NCBI GenBank assembly: GCA_014904845.1
Contig: MU119301.1
Location: 62,001 to 126,000 of the forward strand
DNA from: Acephala macrosclerotiorum
Lineage: Eukaryota; Ascomycota; Leotiomycetes; Helotiales; Mollisiaceae
Direction of reading: 5' to 3'
Length of the DNA stretch: 64,000 nt
Under the pieces are notes generated by a model that searched no databases, was not told the origin of the DNA, and saw nothing but the letters and a program-made list of their open reading frames with translations. Made by a program: the position numbers and the translations under genes. Positions within the stretch are counted from its first letter, which is position 1; every line of letters begins with the position of its first letter. Positions 46,550 through 58,386 of the stretch are shown here, one piece after another.

Positions 46550-47008
46550 CCTCGTTCAATTTCTGCGAAAACCTCTCTGCGAATTGCTGCTCGCTCTGTA
46601 GAATGTTAGGTGGTGGAGGTGGAAGGAGATCGAGAAGTTGAGGTAGAGGAAGGCCCTAGTAGTTGAGGCTAATGTCCGTATCAGGCCACCCACGATGACT
46701 CTGCGGTGCTGGGCAAGGTATTGTCAGTCCAGGATTGAGTACTTCCTTTCGAGCCCTGCGCCACAGATAGTCAAAAGCTTTGTTCCGAGATTTAGAGGTT
46801 TCCGAGGCTCCGCTGTGAACTTGACAACTTTGCGCGGAAGGCGGACATCCTTACGGCGGAGAGCGGATTTTAGCGTCGGCGCCATCACGAAACGAGCAAC
46901 GCTACGGTCAATAGTATCGCCGATTCCGAGTAATTGATCGAGGAGCTTTCGGACAAGTATGTCTTCAGTTGTTCAAGATATTTCAACAACCAAGAAAGAA
47001 CATTCAAG
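46550..47008. promoter_or_regulatory. Bidirectional upstream region of TAF13 and KSH1
   Basis: The two genes diverge from this 459-base region, which must include both transcription starts. No TATA box or named site is evident, as is common for housekeeping genes. Confidence 0.5.
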
Positions 47009-47354
47009 ATGGTAAGAAACTGGAGTTTCCCATTAGGGTCGTTGATGATGCTCGCTAGCTCCGTCACTAATTCACTTCACAGACTGCCCTCTTCAACTTC
47101 CAGTCTGCACTCCTGGTGCTTCTGCTCCTCATCTGCACATGCGCCTACTGCCACCAACTCTTCCCTGCCATCATGGATAGGAAGAAGGAATCGTACGCCA
47201 GCTGCGCTCCCCTTGGCAGACTCGAAACTCTTACTGATGCTACTACAGAGCACTCTGGGGCCCTCTTTGGAAATGCGCGCGGGTTGGGGAACGGCTGAGT
47301 CCGTATATCAGTGTGTGTTGTATTGTCTTTGCGGTATGTGGTATCTCTCTATAG
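47009..47354 (+). CDS. KSH1: Kish (KSH1/TMEM167) secretory-pathway protein
   Basis: The first exon is the ATG alone (47009-47011). Intron 1 runs 47012-47082 (GTAAGA ... TTCACAG), exon 2 47083-47192, intron 2 47193-47248 (GTACGC, CTACAG), and exon 3 from 47249. The protein reads MTALFNFQSALLVLLLLIC, TCAYCHQLFPAIMDRKKES and, after the splice, ALWGPLWKCARVGERLSPYI, matching the 72-residue Kish family of small Golgi membrane proteins needed for early secretion. Two C-termini are possible: read-through to TAG at 47352 (VFAVCGISL, 72 residues) or splicing of 47334-47380 to give VFAVRLLI (71 residues, stop at 47396). The read-through form has the family's usual length. The assignment is firm; the last few residues are not. 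Confidence 0.9.
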
Positions 47355-47627
47355 AGTGATGCTCAAGCTCATTGATTTAGGTCCGTCTCTTGATCTAGGC
47401 CCTTCTTTTCATCGGTGCATAAGGGGACAGGAATCTTTGCAGGCGTTTCGGGCATGGGGGAAATCAGACACTTGTCACGAATGAACACACGGGCAGTATG
47501 GGAGGAGTAATTGCATTATATTGAGGAAGCCATGCTGCTTCTACGAGACACCATACAATGGGAGGCTTTGAGCCTCGACCACATCATTCCGACCAACGCC
47601 TCGCTATGCTGCACAAGTGTTCCCAAA

Positions 47628-48491
47628 TCATTCATGAAGGCTCGTCCTCGCGCTCTCATTCTCTCCCCAGATATCTCGACTCTCCTGCTCCACGGCCTTC
47701 ATAGCCTTAGCTACCTCCTCTAACTTAGCAACCACATCCAACACCCCATCATTAACTCTCTGAAAGTACTTATCATTCGCCTCCCTCCTCTTCCTCGCCA
47801 ACAGTATATCCGCCTGCGTCTCCTCCTCTAACTGATGACCCATAGCCTCAGTCCCCAACCCCGTCCCAGCATTCCCACTGCTTCCTGGTCGTCCACTCCC
47901 ACTAGCAGCCGTACTCCCCCCAACCGCCGTATCCAACATACTCCTCCCCTCGCTCCCAAGTGCCCCTATACCTCTACTCCCACTCAACCCCTTACTCTCC
48001 TTATCCGTACTATCAACCACATCATCTGCTTCACTCCTCGCCCACGCCTGCGCCAACTCAATCTGCGCCGTCCTCAAGCCCTCCAACGCCTTCGCATGCT
48101 CTTGTCCAAAAACATGCGTTCCCCTCACAGCACTCAACTCCACCTCCTCCAACGTACTCTGCATCTCAGCCCACAACGCGTCCGTCCTATCAGCTTGTTT
48201 CTTGCCTTCGGAATCATGATGTTGTCTGGGTAAGGGTCTTGCTACATTTACTGAAGCAGTTTCTGACGCAGGACCATCTGTGTTTCGAGGCAAGATGCCG
48301 AGTTGTGAGCCCAGTTGTGAGCGCTGTCGTATGAGGGGTGCTCGGGAGGGGCTTAAAGAGGTATTTGGTGCCGTGACTGGCGCGACGCCTGGAAGGGAGA
48401 CGTGAGAGGCATTCTGGGAGGGAGGGCCGAGGAAGAGAGACGGAGGAGGCTCGCGGAGCTGTTTGGGTTTTGTTTTTGGTGAGGAGGACAT
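47628..48491 (-). CDS. Conserved fungal coiled-coil protein, unknown function
   Basis: A single exon of 287 residues. The first 95 residues are disordered and Ser/Pro-rich. Two helical regions follow: DALWAEMQSTLEEVELSAV ... AKALEGLRTAQIELAQAW (about 104-150) and, after a Gly/Ser-rich spacer, ARKRREANDKYFQRVNDGVL ... AKLEEVAKAMKAVEQESRDI (about 230-275), both with heptad-like hydrophobic spacing. The pattern recalls fungal proteins grouped under a domain of unknown function (possibly DUF5315), which I cannot confirm. It has no leader or membrane helix, so it is presumably intracellular. It is divergent from RPS23, 300 bases away. Confidence 0.8.
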   Translation of the reverse strand: MSSSPKTKPKQLREPPPSLFLGPPSQNASHVSLPGVAPVTAPNTSLSPSRAPLIRQRSQLGSQLGILPRNTDGPASETASVNVARPLPRQHHDSEGKKQADRTDALWAEMQSTLEEVELSAVRGTHVFGQEHAKALEGLRTAQIELAQAWARSEADDVVDSTDKESKGLSGSRGIGALGSEGRSMLDTAVGGSTAASGSGRPGSSGNAGTGLGTEAMGHQLEEETQADILLARKRREANDKYFQRVNDGVLDVVAKLEEVAKAMKAVEQESRDIWGENESARTSLHE

Positions 48492-48791
48492 TGTATGTTA
48501 CATTGCGAGACTTTGTGAAGTCGGAATCCTAGATGAGCTCAACTATTGGCTTGCAGCTCGGGACACGGAGAAACTATAGAGCCGCACACGTGATATCGAA
48601 TCGAGTGGGGCGCTCGCTTAGTCTCAAGCCTGCCACACACCGAATTTGAAAATGTAGAACGGATTTCCTCACGACGACAAACCACCTCTTCTAACCCACA
48701 GCACCCGTCATCGCATAAACCGGTATGCGCCCTTCCTCTCCCATCTCAATCTCCCGCAGATTTGAATACAATACTGACTCTGCTAGCAATC
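48492..48791. promoter_or_regulatory. Bidirectional upstream region, with a probable RPS23 leader intron
   Basis: This 300-base region serves the coiled-coil gene (-) and RPS23 (+). A probable intron in the RPS23 5' leader runs 48723-48786: donor GTATGC, branch site ACTGAC and acceptor GCTAG, five bases before the start codon. Leader introns are common in fungal ribosomal protein genes. Confidence 0.6.
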
Positions 48792-49347
48792 ATGGGTAAA
48801 GGAAAGCCCCGTGGTCTCAACGCCGCCCGCAAGCTGCAAAACCACCGCAGAGAACAACGATGGGCCGATCTGTCATACAAGAAGCGTGCGCTGGGAACGG
48901 CATTCAAGTCCTCGCCATTCGGAGGCTCCTCTCACGCTAAGGGAATAGTCCTCGAGAAGGTCGGTGTTGAGGCCAAGCAGCCCAACTCTGCTATCCGGAA
49001 GTGTGTCAGGGTACAATTGATCAAGAACGGAAAGAAGGTCACTGCTTTCGGTATGTCTACAATTATCATCTACTGGAATACTGGAGGATTGGAAATTGGA
49101 GATGGAGAGATGCTACGGGGGTGATGGGATGAGGTCAAAGGATAATGGCTGATATGATACAATTCCAGTACCAAACGACGGTTGTCTCAACTTTGTTGAT
49201 GAGAACGACGAGGTCCTACTCGCTGGTTTCGGTCGTAAGGGCAAGGCAAAGGGTGATATTCCCGGTGTGCGATTCAAGGTCGTCAAGGTCTCTGGTGTTG
49301 GTCTGTCTGCGCTCTGGAAGGAGAAGAAGGAGAAGCCAAGATCGTAG
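48792..49347 (+). CDS. RPS23: 40S ribosomal protein S23 (uS12)
   Basis: Exon 1 is 48792-49050, intron 49051-49168 (118 bases, GTATGT ... TTCCAG), exon 2 49169-49347, giving 145 residues, the normal length. It begins [20 protein letters not shown], contains the strictly conserved [18 protein letters not shown] and [20 protein letters not shown], and ends KEKKEKPRS. uS12 lies at the decoding centre of the small subunit and the Pro in QPNSAIRK is the site of hydroxylation in other eukaryotes. The ATG at 48792 starts the universal N-terminus; an ATG in frame upstream is inside the predicted leader intron. Confidence 0.98.
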
Positions 49348-49901
49348 ATGGATATTGGGGACGAATGGATCGATCAGGGAATATTTCTGGGTCTGGTGTT
49401 ACATTTGCAGGATGCATTGGGCTCGTGGAGATTTGAGCTTAGCATTGACAGAATGATCACGGAATAAAGCCATTGATCACCACAATTGAGGATTCATGCG
49501 TTGTGCCGTGGGAATCAGAATCAGACCACCGGGATCTTGCTAAGGACTTTGCGTTCATAGATGCCACCGGCTTAGTTGCCATCTCAAACTAGCAAAAGGT
49601 ATCAGGGTCATTGAATATGCTTAATGACTCTTGTATAGTGATGCTTCATTGCCACAGGATGTTCAATTCCCTCAACCGCATAGGCTAAGGTTGCTGCCTA
49701 ATGTTCATAATCTTCTAGCTGCATTTTATAGCTTTAGCACGCGGTCTTATGTTTGCTTTTTCCAGCCTTTTTGAGATTCCCGCATACAGGTACATCCACC
49801 GATCTGTGAAGAGTCCGAAACCTTGCAGAATCAGCCATTTGTCTCAGATTTGAATCCATGAATTTCCATGTGAGTATGTACGGAGTAATTAGATCTACCG
49901 G

Positions 49902-49932
<31 letters not shown>

Positions 49933-50092
49933 TTCGACCCACCAAGAATCAGAATTATCCCGAGGATATCTCCCTGTCGATGTTACCAAACCGCCGCCTT
50001 CAAAGAGTATATAAAATATCAAAAGAGTGGCAAGAAGGTAACGTTCCTCGGTTCATCGCATCATATCTTATCCATCCCGCTCAATGTGTCAA
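49348..50092. other. Convergent intergenic region
   Basis: 3' flanks of RPS23 (+) and the PNGase A-like gene (-). A T-rich tract with about 19 T in a row lies near 49916-49934. No gene seen. Confidence 0.5.
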
Positions 50093-52330
50093 TCAATCAC
50101 CCGCACCCCCTTGAACAAGCTGCTGCTTCGGCATACCGGGCCCTCTTCCGAGTGCTGCCTTCGGACTCATCACTCCAACACTCTGCCGTCCACTTCCCAC
50201 AGTCTCAACCGGGTACCCATAACTTACCAATTCCACTCCAACCAAGCTCTCATAATCCTTGACAATAGTCGAGTTCACAGCTTCGACATTCCTGTAGTAG
50301 AGCTCCGTATCGGTCGTTCCGCCACTGATATCAATACCTTTAAAGCTGAACTCTTGGCTTGTGCTGCCGAACCCAAAACTCACACCTGCAGTCGGATCTG
50401 CGAAGTAAGATGCCGTGCCGTTCTGTGTGGTGCTGAGAGATGTACCCGAAAAGCCCGAGACGGGCGATGCGCTGTTCGGCAATTGGGCAAATGGTTGCAA
50501 ACCGGTATGAAACACGGGCGTGCCTTGGACATCAAGATTTAGACCTCGGATGAGAGATGCGCCAATGGTGTAGTTGCCGCTCGGATAGACAACGTAACTT
50601 GTGTTTGCCCATAGCGGATAGGAGTATGAGGACTTGTAGTATGTCCCGCCGATCGATTGGTCGACTCCGGTTGTCTTTTGGTCGTTGATTTGAAGTGCGC
50701 CAAAGGCGGTATACTGGCCGTAGTTGGCAACTGCGAGATTTTGTGACCAGGTCACAACTTGGGTACCATTCTGTGTCGTGATGGAGGAGGATACCGAGAG
50801 TGTTCGTTTGACGTCTGTAGTGTAGGTGAGGGTTTCGTTAGCGCCTGTTGAGTTTTGCGTGAGGGATTGTGAGAGCGTAATCGTGGGCTCTGGGAACAGA
50901 AGGGTGGGCGCTTTGCCAGTAGTCACAGAGCTCTCGTCGTCAAGCCAGACGAATATCTTCCCTGTGACATACCATGAGGCTCCAACAGTCTGGGTGAGTG
51001 TGCCACTGGTCTTTCCATCATCCACAATACCAACCACACGGATCTCGAAACTGTGTTGTGCTCCGTCGCAGAGAATAGGTAGCCAAGGCGTGATGTCGAT
51101 CTCATGTTCGCGTAAGTCGAAAGCGTCTATCCCAACAATTGGTCGCCACAGCCCTGGAACAACTCCTCCCGTAAAGATAACTGGGAAAGGCCATTGCACG
51201 CCAGCAAGTTGTCCATCGATAAGCACCTGCACTTCGCGGAATGGCGAATAGCCGTAAAGTGTTCCATCGTATGGGACGAAAGTATTGATGTCTGATTGCA
51301 GTACATTTCCCCACCAAAATTCCTCCGTGGCTTGGCCGCAAGCCGAGACTGAGAAGACGGCACGGTTGACGTTCCGAGGAAAGCTTATTGTATTGGTGGC
51401 GTTGTCGGAAGGTAACGTAAAGAGACTTGCTGAGCTTGCTGCTCCCTGCCTTTTCGAAATAGGGATGATCAAGTCTGCAGGTTCTACCGTCTCTTGAGCG
51501 GTAAAGAAAGTTGCCGTGAGAGTGGTATTGAAGGGTCCGGTGTAAGTACTATCTATAAGGTTCCCTAGGTCAAAAATAAGCTTTTGGGGCGTATTCCAGA
51601 AGTACATAAACTCGGACATGTCTTTGATGTACTCCCAACGTATACCATTCACTGTTGGCTCTGCAGTAGAAGTTCGCCAAACTTCGGTGTCGTTGAAGTA
51701 CATGATCGCGAGTCTGTCAAATTGGCGACCTCTCGAAGTGACTGTGAAGTTCATGCTGATGCGATTGAAGTCACAACTTGGCGGAGTATAGTTCCCTGCA
51801 ACGCATCAGTCGAGAATTTCGCAAAGCAGGCTATACTACTCACCAACGAAAGGTATGCCATAGCTGAATCCAAAGGAATGGACCATCAAGGTAACTTGGC
51901 AGCTACTTGCGGAGCTAGACTGAGCGATGGTAGTCGTGTTCACATATCCAGCGGCTGAAAGTATCTCATCAGTTGCTCCGGAAGGTGTGAGAACAGGCTG
52001 ATAGACTTGAAAGACCTCAAGTACAGCCGTGGAAGACGGAGTTGCAGAGGCGGCTCGAACTGCATCCTTGACAAGGTCAAAAGGTGCTACAGAACTTGCC
52101 TCGATCTGCCACTTGATCGTGCTTGGTAAGCATTGTCCAAGAAGCAATGCCAAAAGTAAACAAGAGCCAAGTATGGCGAAAAGCGGGCTCTTAGGGCTAG
52201 TTGAGCCAAGTCTTAATTCGTTTTGAGACCTCGAATGTGTCGCCTTGCCGAGAAGTGCGTCTTCCTCGGCGCTCGCATCGATGGAATGGTGCTCGTCAAA
52301 GTCAGATCTTGCCAGGGGTTCCCCTCCCAT
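50093..52330 (-). CDS. PNGase A-type peptide N-glycosidase, type II membrane protein
   Basis: Exon 1 is 52330-51844, a 48-base intron 51843-51796 (GTGAGT, TTGCAG), exon 2 51795-50093; 729 residues. A short cytoplasmic N-terminus precedes one membrane helix at about 48-68 (SPLFAILGSCLLLALLLGQC). The rest is the family domain, with SFGFSYGIPFVGNYTPPSCD, RQFDRLAIMYFNDTEVWRTS, IRWEYIKDMSEFMYFW, NVNRAVFSVSACGQATEEFWW and PGLWRPIVGIDAFDL, and many N-glycosylation sites. Members were named for plant amidase A, which removes N-glycans from glycopeptides; in fungi activity is rarely tested. The frame extends upstream without an ATG, so the start at 52330 (MGGEPLARSDF) is used. It follows the small gene at 52.5-52.9 kb on the same strand, 164 bases away. 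Confidence 0.9.
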
Positions 52331-52494
52331 GTTGAGCACGTCTCTTGGCGTTTGGCGACGTTTCGAAGAGCTCCTGATGTGGTTGAAGTTTCTTGGGAGG
52401 AGGGAAGTTGAGCGAAGTTGAGCGAATGGAGGATGAAATGTACTGTTAATGCCACTTCGATCTTGGGTAATGGCTATTTTCAAGTACGGCACGG

Positions 52495-52899
52495 TTAGCT
52501 ACCGTTCGAGAGTTGGAGATGGTCCCAATAACGCTTTCTTGCGTCCGTGGCTAGCTGTCGTCCTACAAAGCGGTTTTGAAAGTAGTTGAAGACCGCGAAT
52601 TCGTTTCTTGTCATCACATAGGATGTCGGCCGTGCTTGAATCTTCCTCCAGATGTCTGCTATGGCAGTCTCGAGAATATGGATGACAGTCGGATCTTGCG
52701 CTCCCTCCGGACTGTCCCTTGCCACCTCGAGAGCCTGTATGACAGTAGTGACTGTTCCGCCTATGCTCCCATAGTTAACACCACCCATACTCATTGACGA
52801 TAAGAATGAGACAGTGGGGTTAAGGATAAGGATAGTGTTGCCGTTGGTAAAGTTCAAGGGGAACGAAAGAGGAAGGTATGAGTTTGGGGCGAAGAGCAT
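52495..52899 (-). CDS. Small conserved fungal protein, unknown function
   Basis: A single exon, 134 residues. The recognisable part is residues 36-134: SMSMGGVNYGSIGGTVTTVI, HILETAIADIWRKIQARPTS, then YVMTRNEFAVFNYFQNRF and ARKRYWDHL. I recall similar short, mostly helical proteins in other ascomycetes, with no function given. It may start at the internal Met 36 or 38 (ATG at 52794 or 52788), because the first 35 residues are hydrophobic-mixed and less protein-like. No membrane segment or leader is clear. Confidence 0.65.
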   Translation of the reverse strand: MLFAPNSYLPLSFPLNFTNGNTILILNPTVSFLSSMSMGGVNYGSIGGTVTTVIQALEVARDSPEGAQDPTVIHILETAIADIWRKIQARPTSYVMTRNEFAVFNYFQNRFVGRQLATDARKRYWDHLQLSNGS

Positions 52900-55800
52900 T
52901 GCGGGGAGTAGTGTTTAAAGAGGCGGCCAGCATATAAAGGCCGAGCATAAGAAGGCCGAAGCATAAGAGCATGCAAATTACAGTGGGAGGGATATGGATG
53001 GGTACGCGGCTACCGGCCGTGTCAGGCTGGTTGTAACTGGTTGTGTGACCTTGAAAAGGATGGCTGAGGCGAATATGACTGGATTGCCAAGTGCTACTGG
53101 CATAGGAAGCGCCTCTTATTTGTTTCTTTTGCAAATGATCGGTTGACCACCCATGAAAACACACGGGCAAGGGAGTGAAGAGATGACAACTCACTAAGAT
53201 CGGTATGCACCCGGCTCGAAACTGGCAACAACTGCCCTTGGTAAGGCGAGAACTGCTTGCGGTCCTATGAATGACTGACCCTTGTTTCGAATAGGAGCCA
53301 CGCCCGGGAAGGTGGCTTGAGGCTTCGGGAATAGCGTGTAAGACGCACGAGCTTTTCAAGTTGTGGAGACAAACAGACGCGGACGGTTTGGTTTACTTGA
53401 GATCAAACAAATTCGTGGAGGCTGAAGCCATCGAGTGGTCAATTCTTGCACACTTGCGGCGGGAGCCAGCAACAATAGGGGGCAATACCTCGGGGAGAAG
53501 CTCGGATCTCTCGCTCGGTGATAATCTGGAGAGGAGGGACCGGCAAAATAGCAGAAATATCAGAGGCAATTACAACGGCCGGAAGCATGAGGCGGCTGAT
53601 ATGGATGTCTCTCCAGACCCTCAAATTGCTGCAATGCGATCCAGATCTCAGCCTGGACGGTCGTGGGTCTGGGGCCTGAGGAGGATACCCGATGATCCCT
53701 CGCCGCGTCGGCACGTAATCTACCTGAGTAATGCACGATGGGGCAATGAAAACGGCTGACTTGTGCTAGGCCGTCTTGGAACTTAATTGTAAGTTTTAGC
53801 CTAGATTGCGGTGGGCATTAAAGATAATCTCGAGTAAGGAGGACACAGTAAGTACTCGGCTCGGTAGCGATACTGCTAGGAAGAGAACTCGCTACAGCCG
53901 CCCGATATCTTGACTTAAGGTGCCCCTAATTATCGTAGTTCAGGCTCAAGTCGGCGGCGCTCCGACTGGCTTAGCAGCTCTCCCAAGTGCTAAAATGGAG
54001 ACCTGAGCACGCCACCGATTATCTCGGGCTCTGGCTCTGGCTTGAGCTCGGGCTCTCCTGGTAAGTGAGAGATGTGGTGGTGAACCGCACTGTTGCAGTT
54101 GCACCCGCCCCATCAGGTCTGGTGGCTGCTCCTTAAACTTTCCAGCAAACTGTTCAGACGACGTACGTGAAGATCCCCACTGCGGTAAATCTTCCGCCAT
54201 GTCATGCAATATAATTGACTTTGCAGCGATGGAGGCTCAAAATCCTGACAGCGGGCGCGCAGCCTCTTTTGAGTTGGAATATTTTCTTTTTCAGCATCAT
54301 GACGGGATGATAAATACACGCGATTTTCCTGAGCTGACCTGAGAAGACAACCCCATACGAGCAACCAGATCATAATACGACGTGCCGGATTTCCGTTCGT
54401 AATTGATACCAGGGATGTGCCGGTTATTGATATATCTCGACAGAAGACCACTCGACGATATTCCGAAACTGGCCATCAAAGCAAAATCCTCTCCCGCACT
54501 TGGGTCAATGCTTGACAATTCGCCCTATGGCAAGCGTCTGTGTGCTTGATCTTCTGGGACAGCTTTAATTTCCTGTGGCAAGCAAAGCTCTTTCTGGTAT
54601 GTGATCTGAACAACTTTCGTCCTGGTGCGTCATGGTGATGGTCGCGATGAATGATTCCGGAGCTGAGCTTCCATTTATTACGCAATCTCCATAATTGCCC
54701 CTCCCTCTTCCCTTCTAGGAATCCAGACTCGACCTCCCATCTTTCGATATCCTGGCCACTCGTGGTTGCAAGGAAGACTTCGATTTTTCGAAGCAGGATG
54801 CGGCCGCAGATCAGACTCACTTACAGAGTGTTGCCCCAAATCCAATCCCTGGTGAGGTGCCAAGATGGTCTGAGATCAGTGAACCAATTTCCCAGGAAGT
54901 TGCGGAAATCGCAGGATTAAATTATCAAATGAGCCTTTTCCGGACCTTTGCTTCCTGATATCCGCCCGAACAGGCAACAGAGCAGACCGTCTTCTAATGG
55001 AATTCTCCGACACCCCACCCTGTGCACGGCCAAGTCCCCGAGTATCTACTAAGTATAAGTTTGTTTGAGGGCTTTGTGCGAGTCGAGTTTCTTTTACCAG
55101 AGCGTCTCAGATTGTCCCCGATGCGAATGTTCGCAAATCCGAAGTCCTCCTCGTCAGAGATCTGAAGGGTGTCAGCGTGAGGGGGCAACACCGAGTGCGA
55201 GCATCAGAGATCATCCGATATCATGCGGGTGGGATCCTTCCGATCGTTTGGAGAGTTTCTAGAAAACCACGATCAGAGAATTTCTGGCGTCTGCTGTCTG
55301 GTAAGACGCTTTCGGGTCCAGAGCGCATAGCAGGGCTGTGCTCTTAGAGCTTCAAGCCTTCAACACCACCACACCGGTCGGGAGGCGTTGTGCTTCGGGT
55401 TGTCAGCTGCTGTTCACGGCTGGGCCCGGGAGCCCGTCTTCTTGGCCTCGGCTGACTCTATTTCCAGCAACCCGCACAACTCCACTACGAATGCAAGTCA
55501 TACAACATACATAATTTCTCGAATTGGTTAGAGTCAGTACTCACCAAAACATCCACCCAAGCTCGTGGATTTCTCCGCTATCCGATGCTCAAATTGTTTT
55601 CTTTTGCAGAGAGCCACAAATCCTGCAAGGTCAAGCCCCTCCTCAAGTCGTCATTCTATTCGAACGTTCGGTGTTGAGTGGGATGTCCTGACTCGAGTTG
55701 ACTCAAGAGCCATCCCGAATAGGGCAGTTTTTGCAAAAGGATGTTTTAAAGTTGCACCATGGATGAAGGTCGGACGAAGACGAGCTGGTTGCCGTTTCGC

Positions 55801-56724
55801 TATCCGCGGTCTGCTCGCTCTCTACCGTATAGTAGCGCGTCGTAGCGCGAACCTTAAAATGATCGCCGAAGCGAGCTTTTCATGACCTTCCGCTTCCTAA
55901 TATTTGACACAATGCTTACGAGTCAAGATTTACATTGCAAATCTCATATCAAACTTTAACTCAGGAAGAAGGTTTCCGAGCTGGAGGATTACCCGAGACG
56001 GGGGTACGGACACGAAGACGGAGGGAGGAAGGAGCCGAAGATGGCACTCATGCACGTGATGCCATGTTTCCTCTCGACGACTTCATGGAGCCAACGTTCC
56101 TGCTGATGAGTATCAATAGAAAGTATCATGCTCTGCTCTGAAGACAGCACAAGCCCAAAATTTCTCAAGATGTATCAATCCTTCCTTGCAAGATAACGGT
56201 ACGCTAGCTGCTACTAGTCTCGAGAAACATTTTCAGGAAGTGGTTTCTTTGACGTTTCTATCCATTGTACCTGCACCTGGTAATCTGGGTTATTGCGCTC
56301 TCAAAGCTTGGTACCGAATGTCGCTATAGTTGTAGCAGATCCAGTGTAAGGCTGATGTCCTTTTTGCACTGTGGTATGCTAGACCGCGACGAGACTGGTA
56401 TCTCTGTTATAGTCACACACGCTCTTTTATTTTTTAGATTCAAGGTGATTTTCTTGACCAAGCCGCGCTTTCATCAGAATCCCTATGTTATGATTTGAAA
56501 ATCCGCATGCCTATGGCAACCCTAGGCTGCCATTAGACAGCGTAAGTTTTCCCTTTTCTTTCACGTTCAGCTTTCTCGAGATGCATGCATACATGTCTCA
56601 CAGACTTCCACTATTCCTGGCATTATCAACTCCGTCCCAACGTGTAAAAAAGAGGACTACTTACTCCAATACATTAGGCAACAATCTGTTATCGCCTTGC
56701 TACACTTCAACATATCCACCCACC
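52900..56724. other. Gene-poor stretch of 3.8 kb
   Basis: Many short frames on both strands, none with a recognisable motif. The longest (53359-52820 -) has one hydrophobic segment but overlaps the small gene and lacks splice support. Around 54024-54060 there is a GCTCTGGCTCTGGCTTGAGC-type imperfect repeat. The last few hundred bases should hold the promoter of the PLC-like gene at 56725. Confidence 0.4.
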
Positions 56725-58386
56725 ATGCATTTCCACCAACTCTTCCTTCGAATCGCATGCGGTCTCCTTATAACGGCCAACCTTGCTTTTACAGGTCCTG
56801 GTGGACACCTCGAGATGGTCAATCTCAGTCCATATGACTGGAAGTTAACATATCAACACTCATACCACATGGACTGGGAGCCTTGGGACCTCATCCCGAT
56901 CGGTAGCAAGCTCGAACAGTACGTCGAATGGTGGTATCACTGGGGCGACAACGGCGACTGTGCTGCTGAAGCAACCTATTCTCTCATTGGCACCGATCTA
57001 TCCTTCACAATCCAAGCCCGACAGTCTGGCGGAAAGAAGCTCTTGGTCGAATACAGCGAATCTCTTGCCGCTATGACCCTAACTGGCGAAAAAGTTATAG
57101 ACCTTGGGTTCGACCACGACGGCAGTGTGCTTTTCGTCCTTTCCGGGAATGGAGTCGATCCATACGTCTCATCTCAAGCTCCGAAAGACTGGATGCAGAA
57201 GACACTTTCGACCATCGGAACTAAAGAGCTTCGCGAGATCTCTATGCCGATGGCGCACAACGCTGGCATGAATGCAATCACCAAAGGGTATGGGGGTTGT
57301 AAACACAATACAGCGTGTCAAACTGTTCCAATATACAGCCAACTAGCCTACGGAGCACGCTGGTTTGACTTGCGGCCCACAGTCGTTAAAGGCACGTGGT
57401 ATACCAACCACATGAGCAACGCGGGTATTCTTGGATGGGTTGGTGCAAGAGGTACCTCTTTCGATGATATCGTCAACGACATCAATCTCTTCACTGCCGA
57501 AGCACCTGGAGAACTCATCATCCTACAAATAACTCACGAACTCGATGGAGATGCGGGAGCCGAATGGGTTCCAGGACTTCCAGAAGAAAGATGGCAGAAC
57601 CTCTACAAACTCTTGGAAGAGATCCGCGATCTCTGGATACCGAGCGATACCAACCTCCCAGACGATCTCGAGACATTGCCAATATCAAAATTCATCCAAC
57701 CCGGCTCAAAATCCGCAGTCATCGTCCGCCTCCCCGACCACGCACCACTTCCCTCATCCCACAGCCCAGCATTCATCCCCGAACACCGCCTCCCTGTAAC
57801 AGGTGACTGGATCCAAACCTCCTCCCCCACCCTCCTCTCCACCACCCAATTCTCCCACCTCACCACCCACCGCCACACTCCCAAATCCCCCATGTTCCGT
57901 CTCCCCTGGACCATCACCCCCCGCGTCTCCCACATGATGGACATCACGAATTGGTTCCATTCCATCATCGGGGAAGCGATGTGGGCTCAACATAAATTAT
58001 ACCAAGTGATTTGGGATATGTTGAGTAAGGATACGTATCCGAATTTGATTGAGGTGGATAATGTGCATAATAGTCAGGTCGCGGCGATTTGTATGGTGAT
58101 TAATCAGAGGTTTGCGGATGCGGAGAATTGGATTGGGTGGATGAGAGGGGAGGATGGGGAGGTGAAGGGTTTGAGATGGGCGGAGAGGTTGAAGGCTGAT
58201 GGTGGCTCTTCAACAGAAAGGGGAGAAGACGATCTGGATGTTTCCCCACATCCTGAGACGGAACCGATGGGAGAGCTTGACCTCATCGTCCTCGATAAAA
58301 GAAGGCCAACCAATGAGAAAATCGCGAGACCAGCAACCACAGAGCAGCACAAAGGAGCAATTCTCGGTAAGAACCACACTTGCTGA
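56725..58386 (+). CDS. Secreted PLC-like phosphodiesterase (PI-PLC X domain type)
   Basis: A single exon; 553 residues from the ATG at 56725, which starts a signal peptide (MHFHQLFLRIACGLLITANL). The frame is open upstream to 56581, but that part is not leader-like. Residues about 25-150 form an N-terminal beta-rich part (PYDWKLTYQHSYHMDWEPWD). The PI-PLC X-like domain follows: ISMPMAHNAGMN carries the first catalytic-type His, YGARWFDLRPTVV the barrel strand and TWYTNHMS the second His; then FDDIVNDINLF and GELIILQITHELDGD. The C-terminal 90 residues are polar. The two His residues are kept but the calcium-binding set of eukaryotic PLC is not evident, as in the bacterial-type enzymes. It is unlike the other PLC-like gene at 13.8-15.4 kb, which lacks the N-terminal part and has a GPI tail. 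Confidence 0.88.
   Translation: MHFHQLFLRIACGLLITANLAFTGPGGHLEMVNLSPYDWKLTYQHSYHMDWEPWDLIPIGSKLEQYVEWWYHWGDNGDCAAEATYSLIGTDLSFTIQARQSGGKKLLVEYSESLAAMTLTGEKVIDLGFDHDGSVLFVLSGNGVDPYVSSQAPKDWMQKTLSTIGTKELREISMPMAHNAGMNAITKGYGGCKHNTACQTVPIYSQLAYGARWFDLRPTVVKGTWYTNHMSNAGILGWVGARGTSFDDIVNDINLFTAEAPGELIILQITHELDGDAGAEWVPGLPEERWQNLYKLLEEIRDLWIPSDTNLPDDLETLPISKFIQPGSKSAVIVRLPDHAPLPSSHSPAFIPEHRLPVTGDWIQTSSPTLLSTTQFSHLTTHRHTPKSPMFRLPWTITPRVSHMMDITNWFHSIIGEAMWAQHKLYQVIWDMLSKDTYPNLIEVDNVHNSQVAAICMVINQRFADAENWIGWMRGEDGEVKGLRWAERLKADGGSSTERGEDDLDVSPHPETEPMGELDLIVLDKRRPTNEKIARPATTEQHKGAILGKNHTC

Noticed and set aside
52820..53359. 179-codon frame with one hydrophobic segment
   Set aside because: It overlaps the conserved 134-residue gene in another frame and has no domain or splice signals.
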